From: B1-G15 sp964346135
GTDB taxonomy: Archaea; Thermoproteota; Bathyarchaeia; Bathyarchaeales; Bathyarchaeaceae
DNA length: 5,692 nucleotides
Assembly: GCA_964346135.1 (NCBI GenBank)
Contig: CAYFTS010000167.1
Coordinates: forward strand, 1 to 5,692
Direction of reading: 5' to 3'
Positions 1 through 5,328 of this stretch are shown one piece after another; the first letter of the stretch is position 1, and every line of letters begins with the position of its first letter. The position numbers and the translations under genes are program-made. Under the pieces are notes generated by a model. That model made no database searches, was not told where the DNA came from, and was given only the letters and a program-made list of their open reading frames with translations.

Positions 1-162
1 CGAAGCCATTCCCGAAAATAGGCGGCCATTCCATGGCGTGAAACTTTGGTGACAGAGGTTTGGTCATGGACGAGGGCTCCCGTAGAAGACGGGGTTGATG
101 GAGTCGGGGTGTACGCATCGAGACTTCGGTCGAGGTGTTTAGCCCGCGGCTACCAATCGCCC
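1..162 (+). rRNA. 23S ribosomal RNA, 3' end (partial)
   Basis: This is the last part of large-subunit rRNA, truncated by the left edge of the window. The stretch from about 59 to 160 matches the conserved archaeal 23S 3' domain VI: the GGTTTGGTCATGGACGAGGG block, the GACGGGGTTGATGGAGTCGG block, then a hairpin at 116-137 closed by a GAC-TTCG-GTC tetraloop stem with a tandem G-A mismatch, followed by GCCCGCGGCTACCAATCG. The last bases would form helix 1 with the 5' end of 23S, which lies outside the window. The mature 3' end is therefore only placed to within several bases (about 158-166). A reading frame beginning at 135 runs through this RNA and is not a gene. Confidence 0.93.
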
Positions 163-338
163 AAGGTGTCGGGCCCAAAAAAGGCTGGAGTCTGAGCGAT
201 ATTGAAAAAGGGATGAAGAGAATGGGCCTACGCATGGTGAAGAAAACGGAGCTAGTGAAGTCTAGAGTAGATGTTTTTCTTCAAATATTATCTGTACTGT
301 GGGACTTAACATGCAACAAGTGAGTGCGTGTTTTTCTT
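163..338 (+). other. Spacer after 23S rRNA; no 5S rRNA present
   Basis: These 176 bases separate the 23S 3' end from the convergent small gene. I see no 5S rRNA and no tRNA here. In archaea 23S rRNA is released by cleavage of a long processing stem, and this spacer should hold its 3' strand, but the partner strand is outside the window. The visible structure is one imperfect hairpin (238-283) and a terminal T-rich tract. Two RTGAAGA motifs (near 213 and 237) resemble a degenerate box C, but no box D follows, so I do not call a C/D guide RNA. Confidence 0.6.
238..283 (+). repeat. Imperfect hairpin downstream of 23S
   Basis: TGAAGAAAAC (238-247) is complementary to GTTTTTCTTCA (273-283), giving a 10-bp stem with one bulged T and a 25-base loop. 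The loop contains short CTAG-type complementarity. It lies in the rRNA trailer and could be a processing or termination structure; this is inference from position. Confidence 0.45.
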
Positions 339-346
339 TTATTTTT
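330..346 (+). terminator. T-rich terminator of the rRNA transcript
   Basis: G-TTTTT-C-TTTT-A-TTTTT (330-346) is a run of three T tracts. Archaeal RNA polymerase terminates at such oligo-T stretches without needing a hairpin. It sits about 170 bases after the 23S end and overlaps the last codons of the convergent small gene, so it is the likely end of the rRNA transcript. Confidence 0.55.
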
Positions 347-680
347 GGGGTTCAGCATACATTATGAGGTAGCCTTGATATGGGAAGAAATAGACGATGC
401 TGTGTTGTCCTAGAGCATATTGGTGAGTTGTTCGAAAGACCATAGCTTCTATACCTTGAAGGAGTTTGATACATTCTTTGAAGTCGAGTAGGTTTTCAAC
501 TATTATTTGCACGCCATTGTCGTAGGCTTTTTCGATTATTTCGTTGTTTGTTACATTAACAACCTTGTATGTTTGTGCGCGTTTGTGTTTTTGAGCAATG
601 GGTTTTGCCAGAGAACTTTTCTTCTTTGTCTTCACTGTCTTCCTTGTTTTCTTTGGCTTCTTAGTTTTCGCTTTGCTCAA
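339..680 (-). CDS. Small protein with lysine-rich N-terminal tail, unknown function
   Basis: 113 residues from a TTG start. I do not recognise the family. Residues 1-36 are a disordered-looking basic tail in which nearly half the residues are Lys or Arg, of the kind found in RNA- or DNA-binding archaeal proteins. Residues 38-113 look like a compact alpha/beta domain: a strand (YKVVNV), a helix (NEIIEKAYDNG), a strand (VQIIVEN), a helix (FKECIKLLQGI), then aromatic-rich strands (SIVYFFPYQGYLIMYAE). There are no membrane segments and no metal-binding cysteine clusters. The TTG start is chosen because AGAGG lies 8 bases upstream and the frame has no ATG before a stop at 723. A 14-codon ORF ends across this start, so either translational coupling or a frameshift at the 5' end is possible. 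The gene converges on the rRNA operon and is divergent from RNase P RNA. Nucleic-acid binding is inferred only from charge. Confidence 0.72.
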   Translation of the reverse strand: MSKAKTKKPKKTRKTVKTKKKSSLAKPIAQKHKRAQTYKVVNVTNNEIIEKAYDNGVQIIVENLLDFKECIKLLQGIEAMVFRTTHQYALGQHSIVYFFPYQGYLIMYAEPQK

Positions 681-721
681 CCTTGAATCCTCTGAAGAAA
701 ATCTAGGTGTGTTTCGTCCAT
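677..721 (-). CDS. Possible 14-codon upstream ORF (MDETHLDFLQRIQG)
   Basis: An ATG at 721 opens a 14-codon frame whose TGA stop (679-677) overlaps the TTG start of the lysine-tailed protein in the sequence TTGA. The overlap is the classic arrangement for stop-start translational coupling. The alternative is that the ATG is the true start of the downstream protein and one base has been lost or gained between 677 and 721. No clear ribosome binding site precedes this ATG, so it would need a leaderless or short-leader transcript. Too short to judge by coding statistics. Confidence 0.3.
   Translation of the reverse strand: MDETHLDFLQRIQG
689..693 (-). promoter_or_regulatory. Ribosome binding site for the TTG start
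   Basis: AGAGG on the minus strand, 8 bases before the TTG at 680. It supports initiation at this non-ATG codon, and it lies inside the 14-codon upstream ORF. Confidence 0.5.
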
Positions 722-771
722 CTTAAGATTTGTGAACTATGAATACTAATCTTGAATGCTCGCGTCTTTTT

Positions 772-786
772 CCAAAACTCTTATTC
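772..786 (+). promoter_or_regulatory. Candidate BRE/TATA for RNase P RNA
   Basis: CCAAAA (772-777) followed by TCTTATTC (779-786) resembles a TFB recognition element next to a weak TATA box. Its centre is about 31 bases before the first base of the P1 helix, predicting transcription start near 808. The TATA match is poor, so this is a tentative call. The 133-base region 681-813 must also hold the divergent promoter of the lysine-tailed gene, which I cannot place. Confidence 0.35.
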
Positions 787-813
787 GCTACGACTTGTTT
801 AACCTTATTATTA

Positions 814-1140
814 GAGGACTGGTGAGCTGGCGGACGGCTTCCGGATGCCTCAAGCATCTGAGGAAACTCCGCCCACACAGCAGACTCGCAACGTCCAAAT
901 AAAGGACGTAAGGCGAGAGTCTTGGCTCCAGAACAGAAACGAAACGTCCACTCAACCCATGACCATGACACGTTCTAACCCGTCGAGAATGTTGAGCGCG
1001 AAACGTTGAAACGGCTGACCTGCGAGGTGGAAGGGCAAATAGGCGTCAATGAAGTTCTGCGAGAGACGCGGGTAGCCCGTTTAGCTGAATGCCGTCTATA
1101 AAAAAACAGAAGGCGGGTTACGACCAGCACACCAGCCCTC
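814..1140 (+). ncRNA. rnpB: RNase P RNA (archaeal type)
   Basis: This is the catalytic RNA of ribonuclease P, which cleaves the 5' leader from pre-tRNA together with the archaeal Rpp proteins. The termini pair as P1: GAGGACTGGTG (814-824) with CACCAGCCCTC (1130-1140), with a single A-C mismatch. GCTGG (826-830) pairs with CCAGC (1124-1128) as P2. GATGC/GCATC (844-848/854-858) forms P3. The conserved GAGGAAACTCCGCC block (860-873) pairs through CCGCC (869-873) with GGCGG (1112-1116) of the conserved ACAGAAGGCGGGTTA block, forming P4. The conserved GCTGAATGCCG lies at 1084-1094. Internal hairpins include ACGTCC/GGACGT (891-896/904-909) and ACGTTCT/AGAATGT (970-976/986-992). The length of 327 nt is normal for archaea. 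A reading frame antisense to its 5' half (723-971) is a shadow. Confidence 0.95.
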
Positions 1141-1155
1141 ATAACAGCAGAACCA

Positions 1156-1599
1156 TCAAATCTTTTCTTTACTCAAAACAGCTCTAAAGGCACCATGTTT
1201 TGGACATTCAAAAAGACCTATCGTAAGCTCAGTTCTCTTACCATCCTTATCAGGACGGCCAGCCATCTTCCAACTCTTCCTCGGCTCAACAACCCTCACC
1301 CCACACTTAGGACACTTATCCACACCCCCCGCCATAAAATACATCCGATTCTTAATCATCTGCATCCTAACCTCCCCCTTACTCACCAAACCATAAAGAA
1401 GCGCAGTAAAATCAGCAATAGCAAAAGTAGACATCATAGCAATCTCAGGCCTACTAAAATTCGTGTGAAGCTGCATCCCACCCATAATCTCCTGAGACGT
1501 AAAAGCCTTATCCCTCCGCTCATTCAAAAAAGAAACAACCTCCTGCTCCAATTCACTATGAACCTTACCCTCCTCAAACTTTTCCTTCTCAATAGGCAT
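1156..1599 (-). CDS. Winged-helix / zinc-ribbon protein with Cren7-like C-terminus
   Basis: 147 residues from ATG. Residues 12-90 look like a winged helix-turn-helix: SELEQEVVSFLNERRDKAFTSQEIMGG, a recognition-helix region (IADFTALLYGLVSKGEV), then a wing-like hairpin (RMQMIKNRMYFMAG). Residues 96-135 hold one possible zinc site, C96-x2-C99 and C132-x2-H135. The C-terminal part (W110, GRPDKDGKR, TIGLF, G136, FR) resembles from memory the DNA-contacting SH3-like barrel of Cren7. A DNA-binding regulatory or chromatin role is inferred. A GTG three codons upstream (1608) extends the frame, but that GTG lies within the GGTGA ribosome binding site, so the ATG at 1599 is preferred. It follows tsr3 by 19 bases and is probably cotranscribed with it; its end is 15 bases from the RNase P RNA. 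Confidence 0.85.
   Translation of the reverse strand: MPIEKEKFEEGKVHSELEQEVVSFLNERRDKAFTSQEIMGGMQLHTNFSRPEIAMMSTFAIADFTALLYGLVSKGEVRMQMIKNRMYFMAGGVDKCPKCGVRVVEPRKSWKMAGRPDKDGKRTELTIGLFECPKHGAFRAVLSKEKI
1161..1170 (+). terminator. T-rich tract after RNase P RNA
   Basis: TCTTTTCTTT lies 20 bases past the P1 3' strand and is a plausible archaeal oligo-T terminator. It overlaps the final codons of the convergent zinc-ribbon gene, so the two transcripts probably overlap slightly at their 3' ends. Confidence 0.4.
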
Positions 1600-1604
1600 A
1601 AAAC

Positions 1605-1609
1605 TCACC
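1605..1609 (-). promoter_or_regulatory. Shine-Dalgarno that decides the start at 1599
   Basis: GGTGA on the minus strand, 5 bases before ATG 1599, is a full match to the archaeal anti-Shine-Dalgarno (16S 3' end TCACC). The alternative GTG start (1608-1606) lies inside this motif, which argues against it. Confidence 0.65.
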
Positions 1610-1618
1610 CATTTTCTA

Positions 1619-2170
1619 TTATACCATATTTGAAGACTTTACTGTTTCCCCTCCACTCATGAAAACTTTCTGCAACTCCACAACCTCACCACTATCTTTT
1701 GCCCCAGCATAAGCATCCAACAAATCCCTATTCAACGAAATAAAATGCAAACCCCATTTAAAGATACCAAGCAAACGTTCAGCCTCACCCACAAACCCAA
1801 CAATATACAAAGCTGCAGCCAAAGCCTCCACCGTACTCAACTTAGTCGGCACACCATAATTAACCGGATTCACAGCCACCAAATACGGCAAACAACGCGA
1901 AGCCCCCCGCATAGACAACTCAAAAACCTCATCAGCACGCATCCAACTACAATCTACAGCCGAAAGACCCTTCCCCTCCAACCTCTCACGATCAGCAGGA
2001 GAAAAAGCCCTATCAGAAAAAGGATTCAAAACAACCGACCCACGAGGCAACTGTTTAACTTGATGAACAACCCAAACAAGCCGATGACGCCTAAGCTTCA
2101 ACGTAGTACACTTCTTAGGGTCACACTGCCGAGCATTATAAACCGTAATCCTTACAGACTCAGAATGCAC
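1619..2170 (-). CDS. tsr3: Tsr3-type rRNA aminocarboxypropyltransferase
   Basis: 183 residues. Tsr3 (formerly DUF367, related to the RLI N-terminal region) transfers the 3-amino-3-carboxypropyl group of S-adenosylmethionine to a uridine or modified uridine in small-subunit rRNA, making acp3-type nucleotides in helix 31 near the decoding centre. It folds as a SPOUT-like protein. Seen here: DPKKCT (17-22), VLNPFSDRAFSPAD (47-60), VDCSW (72-76), LPYLVAVNPVNYG (94-106) and LSTVEALAAALYIVG (111-125), which are the conserved blocks of the family, then WGLHFISLNRDLLDAY (139-154). The length is typical of archaeal members. It starts at GTG, since an in-frame stop occurs at 2185, and overlaps the end of the nnr gene by 11 bases, indicating one transcript and probable translational coupling. 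The last 20 or so residues look disordered. Confidence 0.93.
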   Translation of the reverse strand: MHSESVRITVYNARQCDPKKCTTLKLRRHRLVWVVHQVKQLPRGSVVLNPFSDRAFSPADRERLEGKGLSAVDCSWMRADEVFELSMRGASRCLPYLVAVNPVNYGVPTKLSTVEALAAALYIVGFVGEAERLLGIFKWGLHFISLNRDLLDAYAGAKDSGEVVELQKVFMSGGETVKSSNMV

Positions 2171-3692
2171 TTTCTCGCACCCTCAAATGAGACATCGGAT
2201 CATCCACAACCCTAGGAATCCAATCAAGCATATCCGTGGGAACCATGTGATAACCCTTCTCCTCTCTAACAAAATCTCCAACAGCCCCATTAACAAAAGC
2301 CCCCGCAACCGCAGCCTCAAACACATCAACCCCCTGCGCCAAAAAAGCGCCAACAACCCCACTTAATACATCACCAGTTCCTCCAACAGTCATGCCGGGG
2401 TTACCTGTAAAGTTAAGTTTAACCCGTTTTCCATCAGAAACTACGTCCACACGTCCCTTCAACAATACGGTGGCGCCAAGCCTTTTAGCAACAGTCTGCA
2501 CTTCAACCCTTCTCCTCTCCAACTTCTTAGACGGTTCCTCTCCCGTCAAAATCTTATATTCCCCAGCGTGAGGCGTCAAAACAAGTGGCGAACCAGTCTT
2601 CCGTTTAAACTCAGCAAACGCCTTAAGCCCATCCGCATCCAAAAGCAAAGGAATTTCAGCTTTCTCCACCGCGTCCACAATCGCCTCCACAGCTGCTCTA
2701 GTTTCCTCATGTAACCCCAATCCTGGACCCATAACAACTGCACTTGACAACTCTAAATACCGTTCAATAACCGTTACGTTGCGAGAGTTAAGGTGGTCCC
2801 CCTTCAGTTTTACAGTTATCAAATTGGGAGACATGGAAGAGATGGCGTAGGCTGTTTTGCGCGGAGCCGCCACGTAAGCAATGTCTACACCTGCGCGAAG
2901 AGCTGCTAGTGCCACGAGGGCGGGAGCTCCTGAAAACACTTCGCTTCCACCCACCACCATGAGCCTGCCAAAATCGCCCTTGTGAGACTCGGCAGAACGA
3001 GACTTAACGACCAACGAAACGTCGCCAGGACCAGCAAACCTTTCAAATTCAGAGGGTAACCCTATGTCCCTCACGATTAACTCTCCAACGTGTTTCTCAG
3101 CTTCAGACAGTCCCGGCTTCGTCTTGTGAAACGTAACGGTTAAATCAGCCTTAACAGCTTCACCTAAAACCTCACCAGAATCCGAGTTAATTCCAGTTGG
3201 CACGTCCACTGAAACACGAAATGCTTTTGTTTCATTGATTTCCCTCACCAACTGAAAGATTGGCGGACGTAAGGCTCCCTTCAATCCTATACCGAGCAAA
3301 GCGTCCACCACCACATCAGCTCTAATCGTTGGGATTAGCGACGAATCGTAAACTTCATGTATTGTAATAACATCCTTTAGCGATTGTAGGGCGCGCCAGT
3401 TCTTTTGAGCCGGTTCATCCCGAATGTTTGCAGGTTTTCCAGCAAGTATAACGATCACTTTGAAGCCTAGGCAGGTGAGGTGGCGAGCTGCAACGAAGCC
3501 GTCTCCTCCGTTTCCTCCTAGACCGCAGAAAATAGTGATTCTTGTCTTGTCAGGTTTAAAACGTGAAGCTATCTCATTAGCAATAATTTGCCCCGCGTTT
3601 TCCATCAGTTGCAGTCTTGAAACTCCGAAATATTCAGAGTTTAACTCTAGACCGCGCATCTCCCTGCTCGTTATAATCATTTCTAATTCCAC
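2160..3692 (-). CDS. nnr: Bifunctional NAD(P)HX epimerase / ADP-dependent dehydratase
   Basis: 510 residues, a fusion of two cytosolic repair enzymes that restore NAD(P)H damaged by hydration. The N-terminal YjeF_N epimerase domain (about 5-218) interconverts R- and S-NAD(P)HX; it shows NGGDGFVAARHL (61-72), DALLGIGLKG (130-139) and VDVPTGINSDSGE (162-174). The C-terminal ribokinase-like dehydratase domain (about 225-500) removes water from S-NAD(P)HX using ADP; it shows KGDFGRLMVVGGS (238-250), GPGLG (322-326), DADG (352-355), TPHAGE (373-378) and NPGMTVGGTGD (431-441), whose Asp441 is the expected catalytic base. All key motifs are intact. The start could be GTG 3692 or ATG 3680 (residue 5). 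A TATA-like element at 3721-3729 predicts transcription start near 3698, so the message may have almost no leader. It is the first gene of a likely operon with tsr3. Confidence 0.96.
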   Translation of the reverse strand: MELEMIITSREMRGLELNSEYFGVSRLQLMENAGQIIANEIASRFKPDKTRITIFCGLGGNGGDGFVAARHLTCLGFKVIVILAGKPANIRDEPAQKNWRALQSLKDVITIHEVYDSSLIPTIRADVVVDALLGIGLKGALRPPIFQLVREINETKAFRVSVDVPTGINSDSGEVLGEAVKADLTVTFHKTKPGLSEAEKHVGELIVRDIGLPSEFERFAGPGDVSLVVKSRSAESHKGDFGRLMVVGGSEVFSGAPALVALAALRAGVDIAYVAAPRKTAYAISSMSPNLITVKLKGDHLNSRNVTVIERYLELSSAVVMGPGLGLHEETRAAVEAIVDAVEKAEIPLLLDADGLKAFAEFKRKTGSPLVLTPHAGEYKILTGEEPSKKLERRRVEVQTVAKRLGATVLLKGRVDVVSDGKRVKLNFTGNPGMTVGGTGDVLSGVVGAFLAQGVDVFEAAVAGAFVNGAVGDFVREEKGYHMVPTDMLDWIPRVVDDPMSHLRVRESAF

Positions 3693-3720
3693 ATCTTTGT
3701 TTCTGATATGGAGAGCGGGG

Positions 3721-3729
3721 TATTTTAGG
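3721..3729 (-). promoter_or_regulatory. TATA-like element for the nnr-tsr3 operon
   Basis: CCTAAAATA on the minus strand, centred about 32 bases before the GTG at 3692. Archaeal transcription starts 25-27 bases after the TATA centre, so the predicted start is near 3698, leaving a leader of about 6 bases to GTG or 18 to ATG 3680. No convincing ribosome binding site is visible, consistent with near-leaderless translation. Confidence 0.45.
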
Positions 3730-3738
3730 ATACGTACT

Positions 3739-3750
3739 GTAGTGAACTAC
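3739..3750. repeat. 12-base perfect inverted repeat upstream of the nnr TATA
   Basis: GTAGTGAACTAC is GTAGT-GA-ACTAC, an exact dyad lying 10 bases upstream of the candidate TATA box and 18 bases past the stop of the membrane protein gene. It could be an operator half-pair for an activator or a weak 3' hairpin of the upstream transcript. Such a short dyad can occur by chance. Confidence 0.3.
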
Positions 3751-3768
3751 GCTAAATTGTGGTGTTGA

Positions 3769-4878
3769 CTATTTTGCCTGTTTTACCCAGGACACAATTT
3801 CTTCTATGGTTGGTTTTTCATTCTCAGTGATTCTTCCCTGTTCCACATAGGTTTTTGCAACTTCTTCTATTTTGATGCTCAGTTGGATTGGGTCTTGATC
3901 GGCTAGTTCCTTTATGCTGTTGACTCCTGCTTCTTTAAGTAGTTCTGCGTCGTTTTCATCTACTCCAGGAACCATTAGTAGCTGCGCTGTTGATTGTAGG
4001 TGTTTCACCATTTCTGGTGATGCACGAGTTTTTTCGGCGGCAGCTTCTGGGTCTGAGATGAGCAGTTCACCTACGTTTGTTATTCCCATGGTTCTTAGCT
4101 CTTTTCCGAGTCGAGGTCCTATTCCTTTCACTTTTTCTGTTTTGTCTTGGCTTGTTAGTTTTGGTTGGAAGGTTACAAGTCCGCTTTCCATTCGTTCAAT
4201 TCTTGTTTTCATGTCGGTTAGTTCTGTGCTTTGAGCTTCTATTGCTTTAGCGCTTTGTTTGCCCAGTCGCTCCACCTTTTGTATTGCTGTTGCTTGGTTT
4301 CCTATCGCCTTTAACGTTTCTTCTCTGACGTTGCTAAGGCTTGTTTCAATTGCAGGAAACAGTTCTTTACGGAGCGTTTGTATTTCTTTCTTTTGCTTTC
4401 CAAGCGAACCTAGTATGTCTTTTTTAGTGCTTTCGAGTTTTGCATCAACTGTTTGAAAGAGTTTTTCACTGGCTTTTTTGTTAACGTCCAGTCTGTCCAA
4501 TAGGTCCATTCGAGTGCTTCCTATCATTTCGTTGTTTTCTTCTAACCCGTCTCTTATGGCTTTTCTGTTAGCTGTTAGGTTTCCGTCTAGTTTAACGAAC
4601 ATTTTGATTAAGGCTGGGTCTGTAGGTGGTTTACGGAATGCGGCGACGCAGGTGAAGCCTAGGAAGATGAAGGTTACTGCTATGGACGCCCAAAGGTAAG
4701 TTCTTACTTGTAGGTCGCTGATTAGGAGGTTTACGGGATATAGTGGTGTGAAAGTGTAGTCTAAGCCTGCTGGTTGAGTAGCCCATAAGATTACTGCGTT
4801 GACTGCATTCAAAGCTGCTATGAAAGTTAGAAAGGCAAGTATCCAGACAACTATTCCTCTTTTCAAGTAAGCTGACAT
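3769..4878 (-). CDS. Membrane-anchored coiled-coil protein with two C-terminal helix-hairpin-helix modules
   Basis: 369 residues, family not recognised as a whole. Two membrane helices lie at about 9-33 and 62-81. K6/R7 before the first and R82/K83 after the second place both termini in the cytoplasm with a 28-residue external loop. Residues 88-240 are charged, proline-poor and heptad-like (many repeats such as LDRLDVNKKASEKLF), predicting a long coiled coil. Residues 250-369 hold two HhH-type modules of the kind found in DUF4332 and polymerase-associated HhH proteins: VKGIGPRLGKELRTMGITNV (250-269) and MVPGVDENDAELLKEAGV (303-320), each followed by a three-helix extension. HhH modules bind DNA backbone or proteins. 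The ATG start is clear, with AT-rich promoter sequence upstream. The architecture suggests a tether between membrane and nucleoid or another complex; that role is inference. Confidence 0.9.
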   Translation of the reverse strand: MSAYLKRGIVVWILAFLTFIAALNAVNAVILWATQPAGLDYTFTPLYPVNLLISDLQVRTYLWASIAVTFIFLGFTCVAAFRKPPTDPALIKMFVKLDGNLTANRKAIRDGLEENNEMIGSTRMDLLDRLDVNKKASEKLFQTVDAKLESTKKDILGSLGKQKKEIQTLRKELFPAIETSLSNVREETLKAIGNQATAIQKVERLGKQSAKAIEAQSTELTDMKTRIERMESGLVTFQPKLTSQDKTEKVKGIGPRLGKELRTMGITNVGELLISDPEAAAEKTRASPEMVKHLQSTAQLLMVPGVDENDAELLKEAGVNSIKELADQDPIQLSIKIEEVAKTYVEQGRITENEKPTIEEIVSWVKQAK

Positions 4879-4892
4879 TCTAGATGCATCCC

Positions 4893-4932
4893 ATTTTATA
4901 CTTTTGAGCGTTTATGTTATTTATGTATTTTA
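4893..4932 (-). promoter_or_regulatory. Candidate promoter region of the membrane protein gene
   Basis: The minus strand carries an AT-rich stretch (4932-4911, with AAATACATAAATAACATAAA) centred about 44 bases before the ATG, which would give a leader near 19 bases, and a better-looking TATAAAAT (4900-4893) only 19 bases before the ATG. The second would place the transcription start inside the gene, so the first is favoured. The gap to the preceding gene is 100 bases, enough for an independent promoter. Confidence 0.4.
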
Positions 4933-4978
4933 GCGTCTGGTTAGTTTCAGATTCTGTATAGCACATGCATCTGGTTTT

Positions 4979-5200
4979 TCATTCATCTTCCCGTTTCGCT
5001 CTTTGAATGGGAAGACCATTAATTTCATCTCGTCTTCTCCTCACTGATTTCAGCAATTCCCGAATTGCCACTTTTTGCCTAATGGGTTTTATCTCTTCTT
5101 CCAAAGTCCTTTGTTCTGTCTCGATCACGGTTATTATGTTTTCCAATTTGGTTTTTAGTTTTTGAAGCTTCTCGGTTTCATCTTTAAATGTGTAAGGCAT
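4979..5200 (-). CDS. Small coiled-coil protein, unknown function
   Basis: 73 residues from ATG 5200, or 76 if the GTG at 5209 is used. The sequence is almost wholly helical and charged: a first helix (about 5-50) with heptad-spaced hydrophobics (KLQKLKTKLENIITVIE, then RTLEEEIKPIRQKVAIRELL) and a basic second part with SVRRRRDEI, ending in a charged tail. It has no Cys cluster and no membrane segment. It could form a helical hairpin or oligomer; the family is not recognised. A TATA-like element at 5228-5241 predicts transcription start near 5208, so translation would be leaderless or nearly so, which fits the absence of a ribosome binding site. It precedes the membrane coiled-coil gene by 100 bases on the same strand. 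Being short and low in complexity, it carries some risk of being spurious. Confidence 0.65.
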   Translation of the reverse strand: MPYTFKDETEKLQKLKTKLENIITVIETEQRTLEEEIKPIRQKVAIRELLKSVRRRRDEINGLPIQRAKREDE

Positions 5201-5209
5201 GGCGCGCAC

Positions 5210-5328
5210 ACAACATATATTATGTAGTAATATTTAATAAACATTATCGTACTTATGCCCAACACAACTACACTTCGCTATAGAGCACGCCAAGACAGAG
5301 ATTGCCAAATTGCATGCGCCGCTTTAAA
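5210..5328. other. Intergenic region upstream of the small coiled-coil gene
   Basis: Apart from the TATA box at 5228-5241, I see no RNA gene, repeat or reading frame here. Its left third is very AT-rich; the remainder has ordinary composition. Confidence 0.5.
5228..5241 (-). promoter_or_regulatory. TATA box for the small coiled-coil gene
   Basis: TTTATTAAATATTA on the minus strand, centred near 5234, which puts transcription start about 5208, 8 bases before ATG 5200 or at GTG 5209. The match to the archaeal TATA consensus and the spacing are both good. A second AT-rich element (ATAATATAT) at about 5214-5222 is too close to the start. Confidence 0.55.

Noticed and set aside
190..265. Possible C/D box guide RNA
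   Set aside because: RTGAAGA motifs resemble box C, but the only CTGA lies upstream of them and no box D follows.
135..323. Plus-strand open frame of 62 codons
   Set aside because: It begins inside the conserved 3' end of 23S rRNA and has no ribosome binding site; the sequence is explained by rRNA and its trailer.
723..971. Minus-strand open frame of 82 codons
   Set aside because: It is antisense to the RNase P RNA, whose conserved blocks and helices explain the sequence.
1195..2215. Two plus-strand open frames (1195-1662 and 1745-2215)
   Set aside because: Their translations are rich in His, Pro, Thr, Asn and Leu with no recognisable motif, as expected opposite the purine-rich zinc-ribbon and tsr3 genes.
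3424..4699. Plus-strand open frames opposite nnr and the membrane protein gene
   Set aside because: They are serine-rich shadows of well-supported minus-strand genes and have no conserved features.
4883..4971. Repeated ATGCATC words at 4883-4890 and 4965-4971 flanking the promoter region
   Set aside because: Only seven shared bases, two copies, not positioned consistently relative to the promoter; likely chance.
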